Source of the DNA: Pollutimonas nitritireducens
GTDB lineage: Bacteria; Pseudomonadota; Gammaproteobacteria; Burkholderiales; Burkholderiaceae_B
Assembly (NCBI RefSeq): GCF_002849615.1
Contig: NZ_PDNV01000009.1
Coordinates: 1 to 64,000 of the forward strand
Direction: 5' to 3'
DNA: 64,000 nt
The notes beneath the pieces are model-generated. The model worked only from the letters and a program-made list of their open reading frames with translations. It was not told where the DNA came from and did no database searches. Position numbers and translations under genes: made by a program. This document shows, piece by piece, positions 26,561 through 37,008 of this stretch (within the stretch, counting starts at the first letter, position 1; each line of letters begins with the position of its first letter).

Positions 26561-27671
26561 AGGCGATCACGGCTTGCAAGCAGAAAGTCTTCACCGCGTC
26601 GGCAATTTCCACCAATTCCTGTTCAGTCAAATGCTCACCGATCGGAAGGCTGAGCAAATGGCCATCATTGCGATTGGCGAACATATGCTGGTCGGGTTCG
26701 CCCAGGTAGCGGTATGCCTGAAGCTTGGGCAATGCGATCGGATAATGCACTCCCGTCTGTATGCCGCCCTCTTTCAGAAAGGCGGCCAGTGCTTCGCGCG
26801 ACGCGGTACGCACGACGAACAAGTGAAAGGCGTGACGACAGCCATCGGCAACCCTGGGTAATGTGAGGCCATCAATGCCATCGAGTTGGGTGGTATAGAA
26901 CGAGGCCACCTCGTTGCGACGATTTATCCATGCATCGAGATAGCGAAGCTTGACCGTAAGGATCGCTGCCTGCAGGCCATCGAGCCGGCTATTGCGACCC
27001 TCGAATTGATGATCGTACTTGTCGACACGACCATGGTTGGCAATCATGCGGCACTGCCGTGCCAGACGTTCATCATTGGTCGTGATGGCGCCACCATCAC
27101 CGTAGGCGCCAAGATTTTTCCCCGGGTAAAAGCTGAAGGTCCCTGCATGCCCGATGGCGCCCACACGCCGGCCCTTGTATTCGGCCCCATGTGCCTGAGC
27201 ACAGTCCTCGATAAGCTTCAATCCCGACTCACGGGCCAGCGCCATCAATCCATCCATGTCACAAGGATGGCCATACAGATGGACCGCTATGATGGCAACC
27301 GTTCGCGATGTGATGCGGCTATGCACATCGGCCACATCGAGCGTATAAGTGACTGGGTCCACATCGGCAAACACTACTTTGCAACCGCTGCGCGTCACGG
27401 CTTCGCTAGTGGCAATAAAGGTGTTGGCCGGCACAATGACTTCGCCGCCACGCGGGAAGTTCATCGCCTCCAGCACTATTTCGATGGCATCCGTGCCATT
27501 GCCCACACCGACGCAATGTTCGGCCTGCTGATACGCGGCGAACCTTCGCTCGAACGTCTCCACGACTTCGCCGCCGATGAATGCGGAGTCCCTTATGACT
27601 CCTGCAATGGCCTTGTCGATCTCGGATTGCATGTGCAGGTATTGGGAATGTAAATCAAGGAATTTGATCAT
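26559..27671 (-). CDS. wlbC: UDP-3-keto-uronic acid aminotransferase (WlbC/WbpE-like)
   Basis: This 370-residue DegT-family PLP enzyme has GVGNGTDAIEIVLEAM, IEDCAQAHGAEYKGRRVG and GTFSFYPGKNLGAYGDGGAI, with the Schiff-base Lys at 185. WlbC and WbpE use glutamate to aminate C3 of the UDP-3-keto-GlcNAcA made by WlbA/WbpB. The order dehydrogenase - oxidoreductase - acetyltransferase - aminotransferase matches wlbABC of Bordetella. The start overlaps the end of the acetyltransferase gene by 17 bases. The 3' end meets the rightward operon at a hairpin. Confidence 0.86.
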   Translation of the reverse strand: MIKFLDLHSQYLHMQSEIDKAIAGVIRDSAFIGGEVVETFERRFAAYQQAEHCVGVGNGTDAIEIVLEAMNFPRGGEVIVPANTFIATSEAVTRSGCKVVFADVDPVTYTLDVADVHSRITSRTVAIIAVHLYGHPCDMDGLMALARESGLKLIEDCAQAHGAEYKGRRVGAIGHAGTFSFYPGKNLGAYGDGGAITTNDERLARQCRMIANHGRVDKYDHQFEGRNSRLDGLQAAILTVKLRYLDAWINRRNEVASFYTTQLDGIDGLTLPRVADGCRHAFHLFVVRTASREALAAFLKEGGIQTGVHYPIALPKLQAYRYLGEPDQHMFANRNDGHLLSLPIGEHLTEQELVEIADAVKTFCLQAVIA

Positions 27672-28134
27672 TGATGTCTCTTATTTTGCGTGCGGGACTA
27701 CCTGCATAAACGCCAGGCGCGACAATATCTCGTGTTACCACTGCACCGGCACCAACCACCACGTCATCGCAGATTTGAACCGGCAGTATGGTTGCATTGG
27801 TGCCTATCGATACCCTGTTGCCCAGGCGCGTCGGCATCCACAGCGTCTTGTTGCCCCGCGCTGGCCCTCCGTGGCGAAACAGGTCATTTACAAACTTGGC
27901 CCCGTGTGAAACAAAACAGTCCTCACCGATTTCGACCAGTTCACAAACAAAGGCATGGGACTGTATGCGGCAGCGGTTGCCAATCTTGACGCCTCTTTGG
28001 ATTTCGACGAAAGGGCCGACAAACACGTCGTCACCCAAAGTGCAGTCATAAATATTCACCGGATCGACCAGGGTCACCCTTGCGCCGAACACGACATTGG
28101 CAACGGAGATGCTTCTGATGCTCGGGCTATTCAC
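27655..28134 (-). CDS. wlbB: UDP-3-amino-uronic acid N-acetyltransferase (WlbB/WbpD-like)
   Basis: This 159-residue left-handed beta-helix protein has hexapeptide repeats running from about residue 10 to 150 (FGARVTLVDPVNIYDCTLGDDVFVG; IGNRCRIQSHAFVCE; IGTNATILPVQICDDVVVGAGAVVTRDI). The closing GVYAGSPARKIRDI is typical of sugar N-acetyltransferases. WlbB/WbpD acetylate the 3-amino group using acetyl-CoA and act as trimers. The start is a GTG at 28132-28134 sharing one base with the wlbA-like TAG, so translation is coupled. Confidence 0.86.
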   Translation of the reverse strand: MNSPSIRSISVANVVFGARVTLVDPVNIYDCTLGDDVFVGPFVEIQRGVKIGNRCRIQSHAFVCELVEIGEDCFVSHGAKFVNDLFRHGGPARGNKTLWMPTRLGNRVSIGTNATILPVQICDDVVVGAGAVVTRDIVAPGVYAGSPARKIRDINDQIP

Positions 28135-29195
28135 TACGCGGCTCCCAGCTTTGAATACTTGGGACGAAAATGTAGTTTTACTTCCCGTCCGGTCTCTATC
28201 GATTCGTAGATTGCATTAATAAGTTCCAGACTCTTGCGTCCTTCGAGACCGTCCACCATGTGCCGCTTCTGATTGACAATGCAGTCGACGACATGTTTGT
28301 AATAGGCTTGGTGGCCGAATCCGTAAACGTTCGGTGGGTTGACTGAATACTTCGCCATCACCTGATCGTCTTCCGGTTCCGGCTCGACAAAATTCCAGAC
28401 CTTCATTTCGTTCACTGCAAATCCGCCGATCTCCACTGCGCCTTTCTCCCCAAGTATGGAAATGGAGCCCTCCAGATCTTTGGGCCTTACTGCCGTGGTC
28501 GCTTCTATGCAGCCCAGCGCGCCGTTGCGAAAATGCAATATCACGACAGCGGTATCTTCAGCCTCGATATGCGCAAGTGCAGTGGTACTCATGGCCACCA
28601 CGCTATCGACCTCCCCCATCATCCACTCAAGCAGGTCAACATGATGGCTGGCCTGATTGGTAAGTACGCCGCCATCCAAAGCCCATGTACCACGCCAGGC
28701 GTCCTGATCGTAGTAAGACTGGGGACGGCACCAACGCACGCGCACCGTTCCCATTACCAGCTTGCCAAATCGGTCGCGCTCCAACGCCTCGCGCAGTTTC
28801 ATGACCGGGACATTGAATCTGTTCTGCTTGACGACGAACAACTTGATCCTGGCCCGCTCGCAAGCCCTGATCATGTCGTCAGCATCGTCCATGGTGAGAG
28901 CCATCGGCTTTTCTACGACAATATGCTTGCCGTAGGGTGCCAGTTCCTTCACATGGCGCGCATGGTGCCCGCTCTCGGTCAGCACTACGACTACGTCGAT
29001 ATCGATCTCGCGCATCATGCGGTGCATGTCGATGAAACCCGGCACGTTGAAAAGCTCGGCGGTGGCGGCCGCCCTCTCTTCAAGAATATCGCAGACCGCC
29101 GCCAGTTCAGCGCCGGCGATCTGATTCTTACCCAAGAGTTCGGCGTGTCGCTTCGCTATCCGGCCGCATCCCACCAATGCAAATTTCAGAGTCAT
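28134..29195 (-). CDS. wlbA: UDP-N-acetylglucosaminuronate 3-dehydrogenase (WlbA/WbpB-like)
   Basis: This 353-residue Gfo/Idh/MocA oxidoreductase has the Rossmann motif [18 protein letters not shown], the cofactor and catalytic block [13 protein letters not shown], and the C-terminal domain with [24 protein letters not shown]. WlbA/WbpB oxidise C3 of UDP-GlcNAcA with NAD+. The NADH formed is recycled at the expense of 2-oxoglutarate, as shown for the Pseudomonas and Bordetella enzymes. The ATGA overlap with the dehydrogenase upstream indicates tight coupling of the two oxidation steps. Confidence 0.87.
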   Translation of the reverse strand: MTLKFALVGCGRIAKRHAELLGKNQIAGAELAAVCDILEERAAATAELFNVPGFIDMHRMMREIDIDVVVVLTESGHHARHVKELAPYGKHIVVEKPMALTMDDADDMIRACERARIKLFVVKQNRFNVPVMKLREALERDRFGKLVMGTVRVRWCRPQSYYDQDAWRGTWALDGGVLTNQASHHVDLLEWMMGEVDSVVAMSTTALAHIEAEDTAVVILHFRNGALGCIEATTAVRPKDLEGSISILGEKGAVEIGGFAVNEMKVWNFVEPEPEDDQVMAKYSVNPPNVYGFGHQAYYKHVVDCIVNQKRHMVDGLEGRKSLELINAIYESIETGREVKLHFRPKYSKLGAA

Positions 29196-30553
29196 TCCAC
29201 CCTCTCGATAGTCAGTTCATGTACCTGGGAGACCCGGCCAATGCCGAAGTACTCAATGCCCTTGAGGCCGTCATCATGCAGATCGAAAATGTTCCGCCCA
29301 TCGAAAATGACGGGATGCTTCAGCCTTGCCTTGATTGCATTAAAGTCAGGACTTCGGAACTCCTTCCATTCCGTCACGATAATCAGGGCGTCGGAACCGT
29401 CCAGCGCGACCATGGGGTGCTCGGCATAGGACAACTGACTATTCTGGGGACCGAAAATCCGCCGCGCCTCGTGAATGGCCGCCGGATCGTAGGCAACGAC
29501 TTTCGCGCCCAATCGTAGAAGCGCTCCGATGACCACCCTGCTTGGCGCTTCCCGCATATCGTCGGTATCGGGCTTGAATGCCAGTCCCCACAATGCAAAG
29601 ATTCGACCGGTGAGGTCCGGACCAAAACGCGCGACGACCTTTTCGACCAGGACGGACTTTTGCTGCTCGTTTGCCTGCTCCACAGCCGCGAGCACCTTCA
29701 AGTCCTCTCCCACGGCGGCCGCTGTGCGAAGAAGCGCCTGTATATCCTTGGGAAAGCATGACCCGCCATATCCGCAACCCGGATAGAGGAAATGCCAGCC
29801 TATCCGCGTGTCCGAGCCTATCCCCTGCCGGACCTGTTCAATATCTGCCCCAAGCTTTTCGGAAAGCAAGGCAAGCTCATTCATGAACGATATCCGTGTA
29901 GCCAGCATGGCGTTTGCCGCGTATTTGGTCAGTTCCGCAGAACGTGCATCCATCACCAGCAAGCGGTCATGCTTGCGCTGGAACGGCGCGTACAGGGTAC
30001 GCATGATATGAATCGCATTCGGATCGTTCGAACCAATAACGATACGATCGGGACGCATGAAGTCTTCGATCGCCACACCCTCTTTCAGGAATTCCGGGTT
30101 CGATACGACGCTGAACTCAATGTCGGTGCACCGGCGGTCCAGCTCTGCGCGAATCACCGCCTCGACTTTGGTGGCGGTGCCGACAGGCACCGTGCTTTTA
30201 TCGACAATCACTTTGTAGTCGGTCATGTACTTGCCAATATTCCTGGCTGCGCCAAGGACATACTGGAGATCGGCCGATCCGTCTTCGTCAGGCGGAGTGC
30301 CAACGGCAATCAACTGCAAAGTACCGAACTCGACGGCACGCCTGACGTCCGTCGTAAAGTTCAGCCTGCCGGCCGCTACATTCTTTTTTATGATCTCATC
30401 GAGTCCCGGTTCGTAAATGCACACACCGCCTGCCTCCAGCAAGGCGATTTTCACGGGATCGACATCAAGACAAAGCACATCATTTCCGACGTCGGCAAGG
30501 CAAGCGCCCGTTACGAGCCCGACGTAGCCGCTGCCGATGACCGTCACCCTCAT
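29192..30553 (-). CDS. UDP-sugar 6-dehydrogenase (UDP-glucose/UDP-GlcNAc dehydrogenase family)
   Basis: The protein is 453 residues from the ATG at 30551-30553, which follows a strong AGGAGG seven bases upstream; a longer frame without such a site is not preferred. It has [41 protein letters not shown], the catalytic-cysteine block [17 protein letters not shown] and [13 protein letters not shown]. These marks are those of the Ugd class, whose usual substrate is UDP-glucose. Leading a wlbABC operon suggests that UDP-GlcNAc might be the true substrate, giving UDP-GlcNAcA for WlbA. Sequence alone does not settle this. It opens a four-gene leftward operon. Confidence 0.87.
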   Translation of the reverse strand: MRVTVIGSGYVGLVTGACLADVGNDVLCLDVDPVKIALLEAGGVCIYEPGLDEIIKKNVAAGRLNFTTDVRRAVEFGTLQLIAVGTPPDEDGSADLQYVLGAARNIGKYMTDYKVIVDKSTVPVGTATKVEAVIRAELDRRCTDIEFSVVSNPEFLKEGVAIEDFMRPDRIVIGSNDPNAIHIMRTLYAPFQRKHDRLLVMDARSAELTKYAANAMLATRISFMNELALLSEKLGADIEQVRQGIGSDTRIGWHFLYPGCGYGGSCFPKDIQALLRTAAAVGEDLKVLAAVEQANEQQKSVLVEKVVARFGPDLTGRIFALWGLAFKPDTDDMREAPSRVVIGALLRLGAKVVAYDPAAIHEARRIFGPQNSQLSYAEHPMVALDGSDALIIVTEWKEFRSPDFNAIKARLKHPVIFDGRNIFDLHDDGLKGIEYFGIGRVSQVHELTIERVE

Positions 30554-30869
30554 ACATCCTCCTCCCCACTCTGCGCATGGCATCCCTGGCTTCGCAGCCA
30601 GAGCCCCGTAGTCGTCCGTTAAGTAATTGATACAGACGTTATTGAATGCATCATAGAGAGGAACAATATGTGCGCACATCCGGTCTTTGCACTACCCCAT
30701 GCGGCCGTCCGAACACCAGTGACTGCTGAATTTCTTACCCCGTCTGACGTATGTCTGGGAGTCGGCGGACTACTTATTATTGGCATATGAAAAAAGAAGT
30801 TTCAAATCGCTAGTTCAGAAGCCGGACAAGACCGGTCATCCAGACCGGCAAGACAAGGAGAAGGGAGGG
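30554..30869. other. 316-base divergent intergenic region
   Basis: This region separates the leftward ugd-wlbABC operon from the rightward dehydratase gene and should contain both promoters. The visible items are the AGGAGG ribosome site of the leftward operon (30556-30561), a short TGGCT-TCGC-AGCCA hairpin at 30587-30600, and a -10-like TATTAT at 30775-30780 without a good -35. It is AT-richer than the flanking genes. Confidence 0.5.
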
Positions 30870-32993
30870 ATGAGCTACATTGTTACTGGCCGCGACCCCG
30901 CGGAAGGTCTGCGTGCATCATCCAGGCGCAATTCGTTCCGGGGACGACTACTAGCCCTGTCGCGCATTCAAAAACGCGCCCTTCAAATCGCTGCGGACAC
31001 GTTGCTTATCTGGCTCGCCTTATGGCTTGCATTCTATTTGCGTCTGGACGATATGGACGCTGTCCGACCTTTTGGAGGACATGCGTGGCTCTTCGTTGCC
31101 GCTCCAGTACTTACTGTGCTGGTACTGGCACGATTCGGCCTATATCGTGCTGTCCTGCGCTACGTTGGCTATCAAGCCCTGGCGACAGTCGCCATGGCGG
31201 TAAGTATCTCCTCAGCCTTGCTGGCCATCTTCATTTTTTTCTACCCTGAGCCGGTCGCACTGATTCCCCGCTCTATCGTCATCATCTATTGGATGCTGTG
31301 CCTCATGTTCATTGCGGGTTTGCGCATCACGCTCAAGCAATACTTCCGGGGACAGGCTTTTACCCTCACATCATTTCGGCCCGATTCCATTCGCCGGGTG
31401 GACAACAACCCTAGCGGGAAGATCCGAGTGGCCATTTACGGCGCCGGCGATGCGGGCAACCAGTTGCTGATGGCTTTGCGGCTTGGCAATGAACGTCATG
31501 CCGTCGGGTTCATTGACGACGATCCCGATCTGACTGGCCGCGTTATTGCTGGGATGCCGGTTTACGGGCCGCAGCAGCTCAATGCGCTGATCAATGAACG
31601 CTACGCCCAGGAAGTATTGCTGGCCATTCCATCGGCCTCCCGTGCGAGGCGCGCAGAAATCGTCGACCTGCTAGCTCCCTATCCTTTCAGTGTCCGCACT
31701 GTCCCCGGCTTCATGGACCTCGCGAGCGGCCGCGTCAAGGTCCAGGACTTGCGCGATGTAGATATATCCGATTTGCTGGGACGTGATCCTGTACAGCCAA
31801 ATCGGGAACTCCTGGAACAATGCATACGGGATCAAGTCGTCATGGTGACCGGGGCGGGAGGTTCCATTGGAGCTGAATTATGTCGCCAGATCGTCCTGAG
31901 CCGTCCCAGCACGCTGATATTGTTCGAACAAAGTGAGTTCAATTTATACAGCATACAGGGCGAGCTGGAAGCTTTCGTACATCATTCCGGGGAGCTCGAT
32001 ATCAGGATCGTACCGGTGCTCAGTTCCGTACGTAATCAGGATCGCCTTTTCGACGTCATGTCCATCTGGCATGTCAACACTGTCTATCATGCTGCCGCCT
32101 ATAAGCATGTGCCGATGGTGGAACGCAATATCGCCGAAGGCGTCATCAACAACGTTTTCGGCACGCTGTATTCGGCGCAGGCAGCGTTACGAGCCGGTGT
32201 CAGCAACTTTGTGCTGATATCCACGGATAAAGCCGTACGCCCCACCAATATCATGGGGAGTACCAAACGACTGGCAGAACTGATTCTGCAGGCCCTTGCC
32301 TGCGAAGCTCATCCACGGCTTTACGGCGAGGATGGCAAGCCAGCCATTCAAAACCGAACGCGCTATTCGATGGTGAGATTCGGCAATGTACTGGGCTCGT
32401 CAGGATCGGTCGTCCCCCTCTTTCGTCAGCAAATACGCAACGGAGGTCCCGTCACTGTCACGCACCCTGAAATGACGCGCTATTTCATGACCATACCGGA
32501 AGCTGCGCAGCTGGTCATACAGGCGGGCTCCATGGGTCAAGGCGGCGATGTGTTCGTGCTGGATATGGGCGAACCCGTAAAAATCGCCGATCTTGCAAGA
32601 AAGATGATTGCCCTGTCCGGCCTGAGCGTACGCAGCACGATCAATCCCGGAGGCGACGTCGACATCAAGTTCATCGGCTTGCGTCCAGGAGAAAAACTAT
32701 ATGAAGAGCTCCTCATCGGCAACAACGTAAGCGCTACCGAACATCCTATGATCATGCGTGCAAACGAAAAGCGGCTGGAATGGGAACAGCTCAAGCCTGT
32801 CTTGACCGATCTTCGTAATGCTGTAAAAAATGACAACTATCCGCGTATCCAGCAATTATTCATAGAGCTGGTTGACGGCTACCAGCCCGAGGAGGCAATG
32901 GTCGACTGGATACACCTTCAACAAACAGCGGCGAGCCGCGTCGAATCCGACATGCAGGACTCTCTGCCAACCTTTCGTGCGACCCCCGTCTGA
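30870..32993 (+). CDS. Membrane-bound UDP-sugar 4,6-dehydratase (WbpM/CapD/PglF-like)
   Basis: The protein is 707 residues from ATG 30870, preceded by AAGGAG and GGGAGGG; a TTG at 30780 would add 30 charged residues and is less likely. Four hydrophobic segments lie at about 40-58, 72-88, 103-125 and 134-152. A CoA-binding-like Rossmann domain has GAGDAG at 191-196, and an extended SDR domain has TGAGGSIG at 327-334. The usual Tyr of the YxxxK pair is replaced by Met462 with Lys466 (NIMGSTK), as in WbpM and PglF. It should convert UDP-GlcNAc to the 4-keto-6-deoxy sugar, the entry to QuiNAc, FucNAc or bacillosamine. Confidence 0.9.
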   Translation: MSYIVTGRDPAEGLRASSRRNSFRGRLLALSRIQKRALQIAADTLLIWLALWLAFYLRLDDMDAVRPFGGHAWLFVAAPVLTVLVLARFGLYRAVLRYVGYQALATVAMAVSISSALLAIFIFFYPEPVALIPRSIVIIYWMLCLMFIAGLRITLKQYFRGQAFTLTSFRPDSIRRVDNNPSGKIRVAIYGAGDAGNQLLMALRLGNERHAVGFIDDDPDLTGRVIAGMPVYGPQQLNALINERYAQEVLLAIPSASRARRAEIVDLLAPYPFSVRTVPGFMDLASGRVKVQDLRDVDISDLLGRDPVQPNRELLEQCIRDQVVMVTGAGGSIGAELCRQIVLSRPSTLILFEQSEFNLYSIQGELEAFVHHSGELDIRIVPVLSSVRNQDRLFDVMSIWHVNTVYHAAAYKHVPMVERNIAEGVINNVFGTLYSAQAALRAGVSNFVLISTDKAVRPTNIMGSTKRLAELILQALACEAHPRLYGEDGKPAIQNRTRYSMVRFGNVLGSSGSVVPLFRQQIRNGGPVTVTHPEMTRYFMTIPEAAQLVIQAGSMGQGGDVFVLDMGEPVKIADLARKMIALSGLSVRSTINPGGDVDIKFIGLRPGEKLYEELLIGNNVSATEHPMIMRANEKRLEWEQLKPVLTDLRNAVKNDNYPRIQQLFIELVDGYQPEEAMVDWIHLQQTAASRVESDMQDSLPTFRATPV

Positions 32994-33141
32994 TTTAAAG
33001 TTTGAAGTATGAAAACGTAAACAATCCACGCCTATAAAGGCGGCTGGTTGCATTTGGATTCGTATTAGGTCGTTTCGCTAACAACTGTGAAATGAGATTC
33101 CGGACACAATGAGGCACTCAGACTAAAAATAAGGTGCTGTC

Positions 33142-33459
33142 ATGAAACGATTGTTATTGGCTGGAGCGGCTACTTTGGCAATGCTGGGTTCATCAGCAGC
33201 AATGGCACGAGTCGATGTCGATATCTCCATTGGAGTGCCAGGGGTCATCTATAGCGAACCTGACTATTATTATCCACCGGTAAGATATGTAGAGCGGCCC
33301 CGCGTGATAGTGGTACCGGAGCGCCGCTACCACAGGCCAGTAACGGTTTATGGCCCGCGCTATTACCGCGAAGACTATCGTGATGGCCGACATTACAGGA
33401 AGCACCATAACAAACATCATGGCAAGCACCATAGCAGACGTGGGCATCGGGATGACTGA
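33142..33459 (+). CDS. Small exported Tyr/His-rich protein of unknown function
   Basis: This 105-residue protein has a signal peptide (MKRLLLAGAATLAMLGSSAAMA, cleaved near residue 22). A short strand-like part DVDISIGVPGVIY follows, then a proline/tyrosine-rich stretch with PDYYYPPVRY. The C-terminal third is very basic and histidine-rich (HYRKHHNKHHGKHHSRRGHRDD). Similar small exported proteins with YYPP and His-rich tails are common and uncharacterised in Burkholderiales. Metal or envelope-polymer binding can be imagined but not shown. It stands alone, with AAGGTG before the ATG and a 44-bp palindrome after its stop. Confidence 0.72.
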   Translation: MKRLLLAGAATLAMLGSSAAMARVDVDISIGVPGVIYSEPDYYYPPVRYVERPRVIVVPERRYHRPVTVYGPRYYREDYRDGRHYRKHHNKHHGKHHSRRGHRDD

Positions 33460-33467
33460 AGCGCATC

Positions 33468-33511
33468 CCTGACGAACGAAAAGCTGCAATTGCAGCTTTT
33501 CGTTCGTCAGG
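33468..33511. terminator. 44-bp perfect palindrome acting as a likely bidirectional terminator
   Basis: Bases 33468-33489 and 33490-33511 are perfect reverse complements, 22 bp per arm with no spacer. The outer part is CCTGACGAACG and the centre is GCTGCAATTGCAGC. Each strand has a run of four T residues in the 3' arm. It lies between the convergent small exported gene and serS. Confidence 0.75.
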
Positions 33512-33524
33512 CAGTATTCCGGGC

Positions 33525-34970
<1,446 letters not shown>

Positions 34971-36308
34971 TTACTCCTTGCCATGACGCTTATCGAGGTC
35001 GCGCAGGAAAGCCAGTTTTTCGGAGATTTTACCTTCCAGGCCTCGGTCGGTCGGCTTGTAGAACTTTGCGCGCACACCGTCGGGAAAATAATTTTCGCCC
35101 GCCGCGTAGCCATGAGGCTCGTCATGTGCGTAGCGATAAGCCTTGCCATGACCAAGTTCTTTCATCAATTTCGTGGGCGCATTGCGCAGGTGCACGGGCA
35201 CTGGGGCGCTGCCGTTGTCCTGAACATATCGGCGCGCCGCATTATAGGCATTGTAGACAGCGTTCGATTTGGCGGCACATGCCATGTACACCAAGGCTTG
35301 TGCCAAGGCGAGCTCGCCCTCGGGCGAACCGAGTCGCTCGTAAATATCTGCACCATTCAAGGCAAGCTCGGTCGCCCTGGGATCGGCCAAGCCTATGTCC
35401 TCCACTGCCATGCGCACGATGCGGCGCGCCAGGTAGCGCGGATCGGCGCCGCCGTCTATCATGCGAGCGAACCAGTACAGGGTAGCGTCCGGGTCGGAGC
35501 CCCGCACCGATTTGTGCAAGGCGCTGATCTGATCATAGAAGGCATCTCCGCCTTTATCGAAGCGACGCAGATCTTGCGACAAGGATGTTTCAAGCCAGGC
35601 GGCATCGACAACGGTGCGGCCGGCGCCATGCGCCGATTCCGCCACGACTTCCATGGCATTGATGACCCGCCGTGCATCGCCGTCGGCCCACCGTGCAAGC
35701 TGGTCGCGCGCCGCGGGATCGAAGTTCAATACGGCATCGGAAGCCGCATCCCGATTGAGTAGTACGATGGCACGGTCGATGAGTTCCATCAATTCATCGA
35801 CTGACAGAGACTGCAACACGTACACCCGCGCGCGCGAAAGCAGCGCCGAATTGACTTCAAAAGACGGGTTCTCGGTGGTGGCGCCTATGAAGGTGAACAG
35901 GCCGCTTTCGACATAAGGCAGGAAGGCATCTTGTTGGGCCTTGTTGAACCGATGAACCTCATCGACGAACAAAATGGTGCGTCGTCCCTGTCCCTGGGCT
36001 ACCTGGGCCGCGACCACAGCCTCCCGTATATCTTTGACGCCACCCAAAACCGCGGACATCGAAAGGAACTGAGCTTCGAAGCCATCTGCCATCAACCGCG
36101 CGAGAGTCGTTTTGCCGACTCCTGGCGGCCCCCAGAAGATCATGGAATGAGGTCGTCCCGACTGGAAAGCGACCCGCAAGGGCTTGCCCGGACCCAGCAA
36201 GTGGGATTGCCCCACCACTTCGTCCAGTGTGCGGGGTCGCATGCGCTCGGCCAGTGGCGCATAGGCGGAAGCATTGATCGAAGATGTGAATAAATCGTGG
36301 GAGTTCAT
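34971..36308 (-). CDS. rarA: Replication-associated recombination protein A (RarA/MgsA)
   Basis: This 445-residue AAA+ clamp-loader-like ATPase has Walker A GPPGVGKT at 60-67, Walker [19 protein letters not shown] and sensor region [13 protein letters not shown]. The C-terminal tetramerisation part has [26 protein letters not shown] and [21 protein letters not shown]. RarA tetramers act at stalled replication forks and open DNA ends. The gene lies 13 bases after lolA, in the conserved gamma/betaproteobacterial order lolA-rarA-serS, so it is probably co-transcribed. Confidence 0.95.
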   Translation of the reverse strand: MNSHDLFTSSINASAYAPLAERMRPRTLDEVVGQSHLLGPGKPLRVAFQSGRPHSMIFWGPPGVGKTTLARLMADGFEAQFLSMSAVLGGVKDIREAVVAAQVAQGQGRRTILFVDEVHRFNKAQQDAFLPYVESGLFTFIGATTENPSFEVNSALLSRARVYVLQSLSVDELMELIDRAIVLLNRDAASDAVLNFDPAARDQLARWADGDARRVINAMEVVAESAHGAGRTVVDAAWLETSLSQDLRRFDKGGDAFYDQISALHKSVRGSDPDATLYWFARMIDGGADPRYLARRIVRMAVEDIGLADPRATELALNGADIYERLGSPEGELALAQALVYMACAAKSNAVYNAYNAARRYVQDNGSAPVPVHLRNAPTKLMKELGHGKAYRYAHDEPHGYAAGENYFPDGVRAKFYKPTDRGLEGKISEKLAFLRDLDKRHGKE

Positions 36309-36321
36309 CGAGCGCCCATGC

Positions 36322-37008
36322 TTACCGCATCTTCACTACATCCACGCCGACGGGCGCAACAAACTGGAATTCGCCGGATGCCAATTTGGGATTGGCCTTG
36401 ATATTGGAGAGTTCGATATGGGTAGTCTGGCCAAAGGCATCCAGCAATTCCAGACGCACCGGTAGACTGTCCTTCAGGCCTATGTCGACATGCGTAAATC
36501 CAGCGTCCGCGCTGCGAGGTGTGGCCCGTAACCAATCGAGCCCGTCCTTGCCAGGCAGTTCAGTAACTGAAAATGCTTCGTCCAGCGAGCCCGAACCGAA
36601 AAGTATCGCCGCTGGCGATGCACCTATGGATTGGTCAACCTTGCGCTGAGTCACCTGGGCGAGGTCAGGATCGTATTGATACACGAGTTTGCCATCGGAC
36701 ACGATCAATTGTTCGTAGGGCTTTTTCACAGCCCACTTGAACTGTCCTGGGCGTTTGAAGGCGAACTCTCCGGATTGCGGCCGCTTGCCGCCACCCTTGC
36801 TGTCCATCGTTTGCTGCGTGAACTGGCCGGTGCCGGACTGCACCTTGGTGGCAAAGTCACGCAACTGAGCAGGCGCCTCAGCCGCGCAGGCCAACAACGG
36901 TGCCGTGGCCAACATCGCAGCGCCGGCCGCAAGGCGCAAGCGTGCGAAATGGCCCGCCGCTTGCCGTAGCGCTGTTCCATGCCGGACGGGATTCTGATTA
37001 TTCTTCAT
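36322..37008 (-). CDS. lolA: Outer-membrane lipoprotein carrier protein LolA
   Basis: The protein is 228 residues from ATG 37008; ATG 37017, three codons upstream, is equally possible, and both lie within the end of ftsK. A long signal region ([20 protein letters not shown]) precedes the mature LolA fold. Marks are [63 protein letters not shown] and the late [14 protein letters not shown]. LolA ferries lipoproteins from LolCDE to LolB across the periplasm. The cysteine in the signal region (LLACA) looks lipobox-like, but mature LolA is soluble, so I treat it as an ordinary signal. Confidence 0.92.
   Translation of the reverse strand: MKNNQNPVRHGTALRQAAGHFARLRLAAGAAMLATAPLLACAAEAPAQLRDFATKVQSGTGQFTQQTMDSKGGGKRPQSGEFAFKRPGQFKWAVKKPYEQLIVSDGKLVYQYDPDLAQVTQRKVDQSIGASPAAILFGSGSLDEAFSVTELPGKDGLDWLRATPRSADAGFTHVDIGLKDSLPVRLELLDAFGQTTHIELSNIKANPKLASGEFQFVAPVGVDVVKMR

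Noticed and set aside
28533-29429. Open frame of 298 codons antisense to the wlbA-like gene and the end of the dehydrogenase gene
   Set aside because: Both genes on the other strand are well supported with conserved motifs; the antisense product looks random.
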